DNA from: Candidatus Hydrogenedens sp.
GTDB lineage: Bacteria > Hydrogenedentota > Hydrogenedentia > Hydrogenedentales > Hydrogenedentaceae
NCBI GenBank assembly: GCA_035378955.1
Contig: DAOSUS010000009.1
Location: forward strand, 1 to 64,000
DNA length: 64,000 nucleotides
Direction: 5' to 3'
In this document: positions 17,377 to 27,007 of the stretch, piece after piece
Numbering within the stretch: the first letter of the stretch is position 1
Layout of the letters: every line of letters begins with the position of its first letter
Notes under the pieces: generated by a model
The model's input: the letters and a program-made list of their open reading frames with translations, nothing else
The model's database searches: none
Told to the model about the DNA's origin: nothing
Position numbers and translations under genes: made by a program

Positions 17377-18042
17377 TTATAACGGTGCATCCTGTAAAAT
17401 ATCTAAACTTGTGCTTGTGCCAATACGATTAGCCCCTGCTTCTATCATAGCCACGGCTTCCCCATAGGTTCGGATACCTCCTGCCGCCTTGACACCTAAA
17501 AAATTTCCTACTGCTTTTCGCAACAGTTGCACATCTTCCACAGTAGCCCCTTTCGTTCCGTATCCGGTAGAAGTTTTGACAAACTTTGCTCCTGTCCGTA
17601 TTGCCATTTCGCATACCGCAACTTTTTCGTCATTACTCAAATAACTTGTTTCTAAAATAACTTTTACAGGAACATTCCCTGCTGTTTTAACCACGATAGC
17701 AATTTCCTTTTCAACATAAGCAGTATAGCCTGATTTTAAAGCACCAATATTAATCACCATATCAATTTCTTGAGCCCCATTTTTAATGGCTTCAGCCGTT
17801 TCTGCCACCTTAATATGAGCAGTTGTTGCACCTAAAGGGAAACCAACACATACATCTACTTTAACAGGTGTATCCTTGAGTAACTGGACGCATAACTTTG
17901 TCCATGTCGGGTTAATACTTACCGCGTAAAAATTATTTTCTTTAGCTTCCTGACATAGAATTCTTATGTCATCCTCACTCGCGTAAGGACGAAGAAGGGT
18001 ATGGTCTATCATCCTTGCTAATTCTTGTCGTTTAATATCCAT
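17377..18042 (-). CDS. deoC: Deoxyribose-phosphate aldolase
   Basis: DeoC cleaves 2-deoxyribose-5-phosphate to glyceraldehyde-3-phosphate and acetaldehyde in deoxynucleoside catabolism. The 221-residue length is standard. The sequence shows IDHTLLRPYA, VCVGFPLGATT, EIDMVINIGALKSG and the Schiff-base lysine segment FVKTSTGYG, followed by VKAAGGIRT. It lies in a minus-strand run with an SDR gene 22 bases upstream. No other deo genes are present here. Confidence 0.97.
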   Translation of the reverse strand: MDIKRQELARMIDHTLLRPYASEDDIRILCQEAKENNFYAVSINPTWTKLCVQLLKDTPVKVDVCVGFPLGATTAHIKVAETAEAIKNGAQEIDMVINIGALKSGYTAYVEKEIAIVVKTAGNVPVKVILETSYLSNDEKVAVCEMAIRTGAKFVKTSTGYGTKGATVEDVQLLRKAVGNFLGVKAAGGIRTYGEAVAMIEAGANRIGTSTSLDILQDAPL

Positions 18043-18064
18043 AATATATCTACCTTCAAACCAT

Positions 18065-18844
18065 TTATAATCTTAAAATGCTGAAACCTCCACTAATTTC
18101 AAAAACAGACCCTGTAGCGTAATCAAAATTTCCTTCTGCTATAGATTTAACACAATTGGCTACATCTTCGGGCATTCCCCATCGTTTTTGAAGTAATAAC
18201 CCTTGTTGTATCAAGGCGTCATATTTCGAACGGACAGGTTCTGTCATGTCAGTCATAATTATTCCGGGGCGAATTTCAAATACAGGTATATTATACTCTG
18301 CAAGTCGGACAGCATAAAGTTGGGAAGTCATGCTTAAACCTGCTTTACTAATACAGTATTCAGCACGGTTGGGTGAAGCAGTTATGGCTGAAATGCTGGT
18401 TATAAATATAATGCGAGGTTTATAGTTCTCTTTGATACCTTTCTGTATAGAAGCAACCATTCGTTGAACAATTTTTTGAGTAAAGAAGAAAACGCCTTTC
18501 AAATTTGTATTAAGAACCTTGTCATAACTTTCTATAGAACACTCCAGAATATCGGAACGCTTGTCAGGTGCTATTCCTGCGTTATTTACAAGAAGGTCTA
18601 TTTCAGGTAGTGCTGGAAAATGGTTAGAAAACCATACCTCCTGGTCTTTTAAATTCTCGATGTCAAGGGAAAATGCTAAACATTGCACAGGATAGTTTTT
18701 TTCTATTTCCTCTTTTAGAAGTCGAAGCCCATCGGGATTTCTTGCTATGGCTATTATGTTATAACCTTGTTTTGCTAATGTTAATGCAATTCCCTTGCCA
18801 ATCCCTCTGCTTGCTCCTGTAACCAGAACAGTTAAATTTTTCAT
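18065..18844 (-). CDS. Short-chain dehydrogenase/reductase (FabG-like)
   Basis: The 259-residue SDR has the cofactor motif TGASRGIGKG (about residues 9-18), NNAGIAPD and the catalytic YCISK (YxxxK) preceded by the Ser of ITSIS. Proteins of this type, annotated as 3-ketoacyl-ACP reductases, reduce ketones with NAD(P)H. The C-terminal ISGGFSI replaces the usual DGG end. Neighbours deoC and lysA do not define the substrate. FabG function itself is possible but not shown. Confidence 0.85.
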   Translation of the reverse strand: MKNLTVLVTGASRGIGKGIALTLAKQGYNIIAIARNPDGLRLLKEEIEKNYPVQCLAFSLDIENLKDQEVWFSNHFPALPEIDLLVNNAGIAPDKRSDILECSIESYDKVLNTNLKGVFFFTQKIVQRMVASIQKGIKENYKPRIIFITSISAITASPNRAEYCISKAGLSMTSQLYAVRLAEYNIPVFEIRPGIIMTDMTEPVRSKYDALIQQGLLLQKRWGMPEDVANCVKSIAEGNFDYATGSVFEISGGFSILRL

Positions 18845-18865
18845 ATATTGGACCCTTATTTTGAT

Positions 18866-20119
18866 TTACACTTCATTCTGAAGCATTTGTTCCAATGTCT
18901 GTGGTTTTCTAATCCATTCGAATTCAAAAGGTGCTATTCGTAATAATTCTCCACATTCAGGAAAGGAATTGTAGTTTTTACAAGATTGACTTGAACAATA
19001 TGCTCCCGCCCCTTCTACCACTAAAACATCGCCTATTTTTGCTTCTAATAGTTCTCTTGGGTCAAGACTTTCTGGGTCTCCCCGTTGAGGTGTAAATATA
19101 TCTCCACTCTCACAACAGTGGCCTGAAACGATATACAGATATTTGTTTCGCGGACTGTCTTTCTCATGAGGGACAACTATTAAAGGATGTAATGCCCCAT
19201 ACATACTGGGACGAATGTTTTCTGTCATACCTGAATCAATCTTTATAAACCGATACCCTGTAGGTCCTGTATCAACTACATCAATAATACTACATAAAAG
19301 TGAGCCTGCATTCGCAACAAGATATGTTCCGGGTTCTATTTCCAAATGGAGTCGCCTACCATGCTTTTTCTCAAATTCAAAAAATGCAGGAAGTATTTTA
19401 TTCCCGATTTCTTGCAAATTGGCTGTTTTTTCATCGAACATACGAGCCACTTTGTATCCACCGCCAAGACTAATTCTCTGGACATCAGGCATTTTTCCGG
19501 CTGTTTCTAAAGCCAAATGAGCACAACGAACCCAAACTTCCGGGTCTGAACCCGAACCTATATGTGTATGCATCCCTGTAATTTTTAGTCTATGTTCTTG
19601 GGCTACCTCATATACACGATGGAGATATTCATGCCAGATACCGAAACTGGCGGAAGGTCCTCCCACATTAGTTCGATTAGAAGACCCTGAACCCAATCCC
19701 GGATTAATTCGAACGCTGACCTCTGTCCCTGGAAACATTTCACCATAGACTTTTAACTGATGGATGGAACAGGCATTATACAGAACCCCTTGTTCTACTA
19801 ACTCTTTTAAATTGTAGGGAATTTGTTGGGCTGTGATTTGAATATGTGATGGGGGAATACCTGCTTTAATGGCTCGTTCGGCTTCATAACCACTGCTGGC
19901 ATCTATATGAAGTCCCCATGTATGAAATTTTTGCAAAATTTTGCGTGTAGGTAAAGCCTTCATCGCAAAGCGAGCCGTGAAACCAAAGGCATGTGGAAAT
20001 GCTAATACTTCCTGAGCCCTTTGAAACATAGTTTTTTCGTCATAAATGAAAATAGGTGTGTTGTAATGATTTTTAATATGCAAAACTTCTTCTTCTGTTA
20101 AAAAAAACAAATGCTCCAT
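18866..20119 (-). CDS. lysA: Diaminopimelate decarboxylase-like PLP enzyme
   Basis: This 417-residue alanine-racemase-fold decarboxylase most likely converts meso-diaminopimelate to lysine. Motifs include the PLP-lysine segment RFAMKALPT (about residues 46-54), DASSGYEAERA, INPGLGSG, GMHTHIGSGSD, SLGGGYKV, EPGTYLVANAG and the GHCCESGD active-site segment. The C-terminal substrate loop reads AYCSSQSCKNYNSFP, with two extra cysteines compared with the common form. It is the promoter-proximal gene of the minus-strand run and diverges from radA across 95 bases. Confidence 0.88.
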   Translation of the reverse strand: MEHLFFLTEEEVLHIKNHYNTPIFIYDEKTMFQRAQEVLAFPHAFGFTARFAMKALPTRKILQKFHTWGLHIDASSGYEAERAIKAGIPPSHIQITAQQIPYNLKELVEQGVLYNACSIHQLKVYGEMFPGTEVSVRINPGLGSGSSNRTNVGGPSASFGIWHEYLHRVYEVAQEHRLKITGMHTHIGSGSDPEVWVRCAHLALETAGKMPDVQRISLGGGYKVARMFDEKTANLQEIGNKILPAFFEFEKKHGRRLHLEIEPGTYLVANAGSLLCSIIDVVDTGPTGYRFIKIDSGMTENIRPSMYGALHPLIVVPHEKDSPRNKYLYIVSGHCCESGDIFTPQRGDPESLDPRELLEAKIGDVLVVEGAGAYCSSQSCKNYNSFPECGELLRIAPFEFEWIRKPQTLEQMLQNEV

Positions 20120-20214
20120 TTACAATCCTTTCTTTTCAGTTGGGATACAGTATACAATTTCGATATTATTTAGATGGTAAATAAAATAAATCAGAACAAT
20201 AAGATTTTACAACG

Positions 20215-21597
20215 ATGGCACACGAGAAAAAAATTTATGAATGTTCGGAATGTGGTTTTGAATCCCCAAAATGGCTTGGTAAATGTCCTCAATGTGAATC
20301 CTGGAATCCTTTTTTAGAAAAAATTACTAAAAATCTTACAAAGAACAAACAAAAGAAGATAGAAATTCAGCCTGTTTCTATTTTTGAAAAGAACCATCTT
20401 GAAGAACAATCAAAAAGGATACTTACAAGAATAAAAGAATTTGACCGAGTTGTCGGAGGAGGAATTATTCAAGGGGCTGTAATATTGATTAGCGGAGAAC
20501 CCGGTATAGGAAAGTCTACATTAGTAATACAGGTGGCGGGTTTGTGGGCAAAAAATAATGGGGCTGTATTATATGTTCATGGTGAAGAATCCTTTCATCA
20601 GGTAAAAGAGCGGGCACAAAGAGTGAATGCAGTCCATCAAAATTTATTTATGTTCCCATCAACAGATATGACCGATATTCTTTCAAGCATAGACACAAAT
20701 CAGTATTCCTTAGTCATTATTGATTCCATTCAAAGTATTAGCAATCCAGAAGTAGATTCCTTACCTGGAAGTATTACGCAGGTTCGGGAATGCACTTATG
20801 AATTAGTCCAGAAAGCAAAACAATTAAATATTCCAATGATTATCATTGGACATATTACCAAAGAAGGTTATATTGCCGGTCCTAAAGTTTTAGAACATAT
20901 TGTAGATACGGTTCTTTATTTTGAGGGGGAAGGGAAACATTCTTTAAGGGTCTTACGGGCAATAAAAAACCGATTTGGTTCAACCCATGAAATTGGTGTA
21001 TTTGAAATGTGTTGCGAAGGATTAAAAGAAATAGCCGACCCCAGTGCTATTTTTTTACAAGAAAGGCCTTTAGGGGTGAGTGGTTCTATTGTGTTTCCTA
21101 TGGTAGGAGGTTCCCGTCCTTTGCTGGTAGAAATTCAGTCCCTGGTTGGAAAAAGTCGAATTCCTCAACCCCGTCGAGGTGTCATGGGCTTAAATAGTCA
21201 AAGGGTATCTTTGTTAGTTGCTATTCTTGAGAAAAAGGCAGGTATATATCTTTCCGATAGGGATATCTTTGTTAATGTTGCAGGTGGAGTGTTTGTTGAC
21301 GAAACTGCGGTTGACCTACCTGTCATAATTTCTATGCTGTCCAGTTTTTTGGATATTCCTCTTGCTTCGGATTGGATTGCTTTTGGAGAGGTAGGCTTAT
21401 CTGGGGAAATTCGTCGAGTAAATGGGGCAAGAATTCGACTTAATGAAATTGCAAAATTCGGTTTTAAAACCTGTATAATTCCAAGAATAGAACCATCAGA
21501 TATTCCTGATAAAGCAGAAAGTTTACAAATTATCTCTTTGGAAAATATAAAAAAATTAAATCAATTGTTTGAAAATCGGGAGAAATCTCATGAGTAA
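20215..21597 (+). CDS. radA: DNA repair protein RadA
   Basis: RadA is a hexameric RecA-like helicase that helps branch migration in recombination. The 460-residue protein has an N-terminal C4 zinc finger (CSECGFESPKWLGKCPQCESW, taken here as two CxxC pairs), Walker A GEPGIGKST (about residues 94-102) and the diagnostic KNRFG motif. A Lon-like C-terminal domain contains DRDIFVNVAGGVFVDET and FGEVGLSGEIR. It overlaps disA by 8 bases, the same radA-disA coupling that is conserved in Firmicutes and some other phyla. Confidence 0.97.
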   Translation: MAHEKKIYECSECGFESPKWLGKCPQCESWNPFLEKITKNLTKNKQKKIEIQPVSIFEKNHLEEQSKRILTRIKEFDRVVGGGIIQGAVILISGEPGIGKSTLVIQVAGLWAKNNGAVLYVHGEESFHQVKERAQRVNAVHQNLFMFPSTDMTDILSSIDTNQYSLVIIDSIQSISNPEVDSLPGSITQVRECTYELVQKAKQLNIPMIIIGHITKEGYIAGPKVLEHIVDTVLYFEGEGKHSLRVLRAIKNRFGSTHEIGVFEMCCEGLKEIADPSAIFLQERPLGVSGSIVFPMVGGSRPLLVEIQSLVGKSRIPQPRRGVMGLNSQRVSLLVAILEKKAGIYLSDRDIFVNVAGGVFVDETAVDLPVIISMLSSFLDIPLASDWIAFGEVGLSGEIRRVNGARIRLNEIAKFGFKTCIIPRIEPSDIPDKAESLQIISLENIKKLNQLFENREKSHE

Positions 21598-22666
21598 TAT
21601 TCCAGATACAGATGAACTATTTAAAAAAGCATTACAAATGGTTGCCCCGGGAAGTCGAATTCGAGAGGCTCTATCGGCGATTATTCAAAGTGGGATGGGT
21701 GCTTTGCTCTGTTTTGGGGAACCCCGCAAACTATCTCAACTTTCTGAAGGGGGGGTAGAATTAAATGAAGAATTAAAACCCCAGTTAATTTACGAACTCT
21801 CAAAAATGGATGGGGCTATTATTCTTAATGCAGATGGAACCGAAATTTTATATGCAAATCGTTTCTTAAAACCAAATGCAAAAATTCCTTCCGATGAGAC
21901 AGGAACACGACATCGTGTTGCACAACGCATGGCTCAACAAGCACATTGTATTGTGGTAGCCGTATCTCAAAGGCGTTCTTCAGTTACTATTTATGTTAAT
22001 GACCGAAAACATGTATTGGCTACTTTACCTACCCTGTTAAGTCGTGCAATGCAGTCTTTGCAAACGATTGAAAGATTTTTAGTAACAATGAATCAATCCC
22101 TTCAGGATTTAACTCTTCGAGAATTCCAAGATGTCGTGACAATTTTTGATGTGTGTAAAACGATACAAAGAACTCAAGTCGTATTACGACTTGCCGATGA
22201 ATTACATCCCATTATTCTTGAATTAGGAACCGAAGGTAGATTAATTCAAATGCAACTTAAAGAATTACTCATTCCTATTCCTGAAGCGGAATTGGTGTTA
22301 AAAGATTACTACCGCGAACGTCCTGGTATAGATTATAATACTCTTCTTGAAAAGCTACATGCTCTAACACAAGATGAATTGCTTGATTTAGGGAATATAA
22401 GTCAAATATTAGGATATGGCTCAAACCTTCGTTCTATAGATACATATTTAACTCCTCGTGGGTATCGGATTTTGACAATGACACACCGATTACCATCAGC
22501 ATTAATCGAAAATTTAGTGGCAAAATTTGGTGGAATTAAACAAATACTTCACGCTTCCAAAGAGGATTTAATGGAAGTAGAAGGAGTTGGAGATGTTTTG
22601 GCAGAACGAATTCGGAGCAGTTTGAATTTATTGCGTAGTCAAATGGGGTTGGAATTTCGGAGGTAA
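21590..22666 (+). CDS. disA: Diadenylate cyclase DisA
   Basis: DisA makes cyclic di-AMP from two ATP and scans DNA for lesions or recombination intermediates. The N-terminal DAC domain carries the catalytic DGA (residues 74-76) and RHR (107-109) motifs. A helical linker follows, and the C terminus has a helix-hairpin-helix DNA-binding domain (LMEVEGVGDVLAERIRSSL). The length of about 358 residues is normal. The start is ATG 21590, with GGGAGAA just upstream; the in-frame TTG 21569 has no site. It overlaps radA and is followed after one base by pyrK. All catalytic motifs are intact. Confidence 0.95.
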   Translation: MSNIPDTDELFKKALQMVAPGSRIREALSAIIQSGMGALLCFGEPRKLSQLSEGGVELNEELKPQLIYELSKMDGAIILNADGTEILYANRFLKPNAKIPSDETGTRHRVAQRMAQQAHCIVVAVSQRRSSVTIYVNDRKHVLATLPTLLSRAMQSLQTIERFLVTMNQSLQDLTLREFQDVVTIFDVCKTIQRTQVVLRLADELHPIILELGTEGRLIQMQLKELLIPIPEAELVLKDYYRERPGIDYNTLLEKLHALTQDELLDLGNISQILGYGSNLRSIDTYLTPRGYRILTMTHRLPSALIENLVAKFGGIKQILHASKEDLMEVEGVGDVLAERIRSSLNLLRSQMGLEFRR

Positions 22667-22667
22667 T

Positions 22668-23468
22668 ATGAATAAACTTCATGAATGTCTTATAACTTTA
22701 CATAATCTCGTAGCACCCAATCATTACAGAATGGTATTGCAAAGCAAAGAAATGGCTATGCAATCATTACCCGGTCAATTCGTTATGTTAGAAGTTTCCC
22801 AGGGATACTACCCTTTTTTACGCAGACCTATGTCTATAGAACGGATTTTTTCAGATGGTGTCTCTATTCTTTACAAAGTATGTGGTGAAGGGACAAAAAT
22901 TTTATCCACATTATCCGTAGGCGAAAAAATTAATGTTCAGGGTCCGTTAGGAAATTCTTTTCCTATTCCGAAAGAATATTCCCACTATCTTATTGTTGCA
23001 GGGGGTATAGGAGTAGCCCCTTTCCCTGCATTAGTAGAGGGAATATTAAAGGTTCGGGGAATTGCTCCGGAAATTATTTTAGCAGGGAAGGATTTCCATC
23101 ATCTTTTGTGCGAAAAAGATTTTCGACAGATGGGATGCAAAATACATCTTGTAACTGAAGATGGAAGTGCCGGAGACAAAGGACTTGCAACAGATGTCCT
23201 TGAAACACTCAATCTGCCAGATTCCACCATTGTATACACATGTGGTCCTCTACCAATGATTAAGAATGTTCATAAGATTTGTGAGCAAAAAAAGTGGCTT
23301 TGCTACGCCTCTTTAGAGGCAGAAATGGCTTGTGGAGAAGGTGTCTGTTTAGGATGTGTTCTTCCCGCAAAGATGGAAGTTGAAAACGAAATGATGGCTC
23401 GTGTCTGTAGAGAAGGACCCGTGTTTGATACACAGGTAATTCTCTGGGATAAAATTGGAGAAAAATGA
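22668..23468 (+). CDS. pyrK: Dihydroorotate dehydrogenase electron-transfer subunit
   Basis: PyrK is the FAD and [2Fe-2S] subunit that passes electrons from PyrD to NAD+. The 266-residue protein has the FAD-binding segment LRRPMSIER and the NAD-binding segment VAGGIGVAPFPALVEG. The C-terminal cluster ligands appear as ACGEGVCLGC with a further Cys near VCREGPVF. It begins one base after the disA stop, within the ribosome-binding region GGAGG, and is followed by pyrD. Presence of PyrK indicates a class 1B dihydroorotate dehydrogenase. Confidence 0.95.
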   Translation: MNKLHECLITLHNLVAPNHYRMVLQSKEMAMQSLPGQFVMLEVSQGYYPFLRRPMSIERIFSDGVSILYKVCGEGTKILSTLSVGEKINVQGPLGNSFPIPKEYSHYLIVAGGIGVAPFPALVEGILKVRGIAPEIILAGKDFHHLLCEKDFRQMGCKIHLVTEDGSAGDKGLATDVLETLNLPDSTIVYTCGPLPMIKNVHKICEQKKWLCYASLEAEMACGEGVCLGCVLPAKMEVENEMMARVCREGPVFDTQVILWDKIGEK

Positions 23469-23471
23469 AAT

Positions 23472-24404
23472 ATGGATATAAACCTAAATGTATCTATAGG
23501 AAATCTTATACTAAAAAATCCCATAACTGTGGCTTCAGGGACTTTCGGTTATGGAGAAGAATATTCCGAATATTTTGATATATCTGAATTGGGTGCTGTG
23601 ACCATAAAGAGCCTTACTTTACAACCTCGTTTGGGCAATATCCCTCCCCGTATTGTTGAAACCCCTGCTGGAATGTTAAATGCAATAGGACTTCAAAATG
23701 TTGGAATTGACACTTATTTAAAAAGCAAACTCCCATTTTTACGAGAAAAAAAATGCACCAATATTGCCAATATTTATGGGACTTCTATTGATGAATATGT
23801 TAAATTGGCAGAACGCCTTGAGAAAGAGGGTGGTGCTGATGCTATAGAAATGAATTTATCATGTCCAAATGTCCATGATGCTAAAAATAAATTTAAATGT
23901 CCTCTTATTGCACAATCTCCCGAATGGGTAGAAAAATATACTCTTGCAGTCCGTTCCAGTGTAAAGTTACCGTTAATTGTTAAACTCTCCCCAAATATCA
24001 CGGATATTACAGAACCTGCTTTATCGGCAGAGAGAGGTGGGGCAGATGCTATTTCTATCATCAATACATTACTTGGAATGGCAATAAATCCTGAAACAAG
24101 AAAACCCAAATTAAAGAATGTCGTTGGGGGGCTTAGCGGTCCTGCAATTCGTCCTGTTGCCTTAAAAATGGTATGGGATGTAAGTAGAACAGTAAAAATT
24201 CCTGTAATAGGGATGGGTGGAATTTGCACTGCTTCAGATGCTTTGGAATTTCTTATCGCAGGAGCAAGAATGGTCGCAATAGGTTCTTATTTATTCCGTG
24301 ACCCGTTGGCTCCCATTCGTATTATACAGGGTTTGCGAGAATACTGTCTTAATAACGGTATAGATGATATTAACAAACTTATTGGTTCTGTGATTATTGA
24401 ATAG
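23472..24404 (+). CDS. pyrD: Dihydroorotate dehydrogenase class 1B catalytic subunit
   Basis: PyrD oxidises dihydroorotate to orotate with FMN, the fourth step of pyrimidine synthesis. The 310-residue sequence shows NPITVASGTFGYG, TIKSLTLQPR, MLNAIGLQNVG and the catalytic Cys in EMNLSCPN, the base used by class 1 enzymes. GGLSGPAIRPVALK and GMGGICTASDALEF bind the FMN phosphate. It follows pyrK by 3 bases. NAD+ is the likely final acceptor through PyrK. Confidence 0.97.
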   Translation: MDINLNVSIGNLILKNPITVASGTFGYGEEYSEYFDISELGAVTIKSLTLQPRLGNIPPRIVETPAGMLNAIGLQNVGIDTYLKSKLPFLREKKCTNIANIYGTSIDEYVKLAERLEKEGGADAIEMNLSCPNVHDAKNKFKCPLIAQSPEWVEKYTLAVRSSVKLPLIVKLSPNITDITEPALSAERGGADAISIINTLLGMAINPETRKPKLKNVVGGLSGPAIRPVALKMVWDVSRTVKIPVIGMGGICTASDALEFLIAGARMVAIGSYLFRDPLAPIRIIQGLREYCLNNGIDDINKLIGSVIIE

Positions 24405-24419
24405 GTAGAAAGCAGGTAT

Positions 24420-25115
24420 ATGTCAGAAAAAATTATTATAGGATTAGATATTGATACAATAGACGAAGTTAAGAAAATCCTTGAATTATGTCCAAACTGT
24501 GTATGGTTTAAAGTAGGTAGCCAGTTATTTACTCGATGTGGTCCTCAGGTAATTTCCTTACTTAAAGAAAAAAATAAAAAGATTTTTCTTGACTTAAAAT
24601 ATCATGATATTCCGAATACGGTAAAAAATGCAGTAAATTCAGCAAAAAGTCTTGAAGTAGATATGTTAACAGTCCATGCATTAGGCGGAAATAAAATGAT
24701 AAGATACGCAAGAGAAACAGTGGAAGGGAGCCCAACGAAGATTATTGCTGTAACTGTTTTAACAAGCCATACAGAAGAAGAAATACAAAAAGAATTGGGA
24801 ATTAAATGGAAATTAGAAGACACTGTATTTAATTATGCCAATATGGCTCTTTCTTCAGGGGCTCATGGAATTGTATGTTCACCTATGGAAATATCACTTT
24901 TAAGAAAGAAATTAGGTGTAGAGTTTTTATTAATTACGCCGGGTGTTCGTCCTGTATGGGCTTCAGACACTCATGACCAGGTAAGAGTTATGACCCCATC
25001 CGAGGCAATTTCTCGGGGTGCTAATATGTTAGTTCTTTCCCGTCCTATATTAAAAGCCGAAAACCCCCGTTTAGCATTTGAGCGTATTGTGAAGGAAATT
25101 GAAAATGAAAAATGA
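24420..25115 (+). CDS. pyrF: Orotidine 5'-phosphate decarboxylase
   Basis: PyrF removes CO2 from OMP to give UMP. The 231-residue protein has IIGLDIDTIDEV at the N terminus, the catalytic DLKYHDIPNTV charge network and TPGVRPVW plus the phosphate-binding SRPIL end. It follows pyrD by 15 bases and overlaps pyrE by 11 bases, so it is part of the same transcript. Confidence 0.97.
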   Translation: MSEKIIIGLDIDTIDEVKKILELCPNCVWFKVGSQLFTRCGPQVISLLKEKNKKIFLDLKYHDIPNTVKNAVNSAKSLEVDMLTVHALGGNKMIRYARETVEGSPTKIIAVTVLTSHTEEEIQKELGIKWKLEDTVFNYANMALSSGAHGIVCSPMEISLLRKKLGVEFLLITPGVRPVWASDTHDQVRVMTPSEAISRGANMLVLSRPILKAENPRLAFERIVKEIENEK

Positions 25116-25683
25116 AGAAGTTTTAGACTTATTTGTTCGCCATAAAGCCTTACTTGATGGACATTTTGTTTATGCCAGTGGAAGACATGGAAATCAGTTC
25201 TTGCAATTTGCCCGTATATTGCAATACCCCAAAGTTGTAGAAAAATTATGTTATGAATTATCTCAATATTTCAAGAATTTACAAATTGATTTAGTTACAG
25301 GTCCTGCTACGGGTGGTATCATTTTGGCACATGAGGTAGCCAAACATCTGGATTGTCATTCCGCATTTCTTGAAAAAGAGCCAGAAGGGGGTATGGCTAT
25401 GAAAAGGGGGTTTAAGTTGGTCAAAGGTTGGAAGGTAATCGTTGTGGAAGATATTACAACAACAGGTGGTTCTGTGAAGAAATGTATAAAACATTTGCAG
25501 GAAAGGGGTGCTAATGTTGTTGGTGTGGGTTGTATTGTAAATAGAAATCCAGGGAATGTTTCGTTCGATGTGCCATTTTATTCTTTAGCAGAAATCCATT
25601 TAGCGAGTTGGTTACCGGAAGAATGTGAACTATGTAAAAAAGGAGAACCTATTACAGAGCCCGATAATATACTTCTTCATTGA
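25105..25683 (+). CDS. pyrE: Orotate phosphoribosyltransferase
   Basis: PyrE joins orotate to PRPP to make OMP. The protein has about 192 residues with the PRPP-binding motif VIVVEDITTTGGS (about residues 111-123), plus YASGRHGNQF and TGPATGGIILAHEVA. The ATG at 25105 has GAAGG upstream and overlaps the pyrF stop. TTG 25099 is the alternative start. With pyrK, pyrD and pyrF it completes the last three steps of UMP synthesis. Confidence 0.96.
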   Translation: MKNEEVLDLFVRHKALLDGHFVYASGRHGNQFLQFARILQYPKVVEKLCYELSQYFKNLQIDLVTGPATGGIILAHEVAKHLDCHSAFLEKEPEGGMAMKRGFKLVKGWKVIVVEDITTTGGSVKKCIKHLQERGANVVGVGCIVNRNPGNVSFDVPFYSLAEIHLASWLPEECELCKKGEPITEPDNILLH

Positions 25684-25711
25684 TTTCTATATAACTTCAT
25701 TGGGGGTGTCT

Positions 25712-27007
25712 ATGAAGGAAAAAGAAGTTCCTCAACAATACTACAACACAAAAATGATAACACGATTAACCGTGCTGGGAGGGAGTAGCGTTTATATCCC
25801 TGTTTTCTTGTCAGCCCTGATGCAGAATAATGTTCGGATTAAAGAAATAGTTTTAGTAGGTAAAAATTCAGAAAAACTAAATATCGTAACATCTTTTTGT
25901 AAAAGAATGGTCGATAATATCGGATATCCGGTGCAGATTAAAGAAACCACTTCGATAGAAAATGGAATAGAAGGGGCTCAAATTATTCTTAGTCATATCC
26001 GTGTAGGTGGATTTCTTGCCAGAATTGATTATGAAAAAAGACCTGTAAACTATGATTTAATTGGAGATGAAAGTTTTGGAGCGGGAAGCTTTCTAAATGC
26101 TTTTTACACAATACCTGTGATGCTCGAAATAGGTAAAAAGATATCTTCCATAAACCCAACAGCCCATTTAATAAATATGACCAATCCGATGGGACTTGTC
26201 GTAGAGACGCTGACGCGGTTTGCAGGATTAAATCATGTTATTGGTATTTGTGAAACCTCTACTTCTTATAAAAGAATTATTTCTCAATTATTCAATATCT
26301 CGGAAAAACATATCCGCATTCAATATATAGGGCTTTATCATTTGGGTGCTATTTGCGATGTATATCTAAATGGTAAAAGCATTATGATAGAACTTATTGA
26401 TAAGTTGGAAAAGGAAAATATTCCTTTGTTTAATAAAGAACTTATCTCCACTTTTAACATTATACCTTCCAGAGCATTAAACATATTTTTAAGAAAAAGT
26501 GATTATTTGAAAGAACAAAAGAAGAAATCACAATTTCGTTCGGAATTCCTTTATGAGCATGAATCGAAAATATTGAGTATTTATAAAGACCCGAGAATAA
26601 CGACAATCCCTGATGTTGTATATGAACGAAATCCATCGTGGTATGATGAAATCATTATTCCTCTTATTTGCGCTTTACAAAGAAAGAATCCGGAAGAACA
26701 TATTGTTTGTATTCCGAATAAAGATTATTTATCGGAATTTCCTTTTGATACTTCCGTTGAAATACCTTGTGAAATAAACAATAAAGGGTTAAAACCTTGC
26801 ATCCATACCAAATTACCAGAAGTTTTCCGAGGTTTACTTCTAACCGCTAAAGAAAGTGACCGGCTTATAATAGAATCTATTGTCAATAAATCATATAACT
26901 ATGCTTTGAAAGCCCTCACTATTAACCCTTTTGTAGATTCCTTTGATAAAGCAAAGTTATTCTTAGATGAATTTATCCAATCAAAAAAGATAAAATGGTT
27001 TAAATAA
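25712..27007 (+). CDS. Glycoside hydrolase family 4 enzyme (NAD- and metal-dependent)
   Basis: The protein of about 431 residues opens with a Rossmann motif (RLTVLGGSSVYIPVF) typical of GH4. HIRVGGFLARIDYEKRP, GDESFGAGSF and the segment NMTNPMGLVVETLTR follow. Metal ligands correspond to the Cys of GICETST and the His of GLYHLGA. GH4 enzymes hydrolyse alpha or beta glycosides, often 6-phosphorylated, by an NAD-dependent redox mechanism. The substrate cannot be set by eye. The start is ATG 25712, after GGGGG at 25702-25706; it lies 28 bases after pyrE. Confidence 0.87.
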   Translation: MKEKEVPQQYYNTKMITRLTVLGGSSVYIPVFLSALMQNNVRIKEIVLVGKNSEKLNIVTSFCKRMVDNIGYPVQIKETTSIENGIEGAQIILSHIRVGGFLARIDYEKRPVNYDLIGDESFGAGSFLNAFYTIPVMLEIGKKISSINPTAHLINMTNPMGLVVETLTRFAGLNHVIGICETSTSYKRIISQLFNISEKHIRIQYIGLYHLGAICDVYLNGKSIMIELIDKLEKENIPLFNKELISTFNIIPSRALNIFLRKSDYLKEQKKKSQFRSEFLYEHESKILSIYKDPRITTIPDVVYERNPSWYDEIIIPLICALQRKNPEEHIVCIPNKDYLSEFPFDTSVEIPCEINNKGLKPCIHTKLPEVFRGLLLTAKESDRLIIESIVNKSYNYALKALTINPFVDSFDKAKLFLDEFIQSKKIKWFK

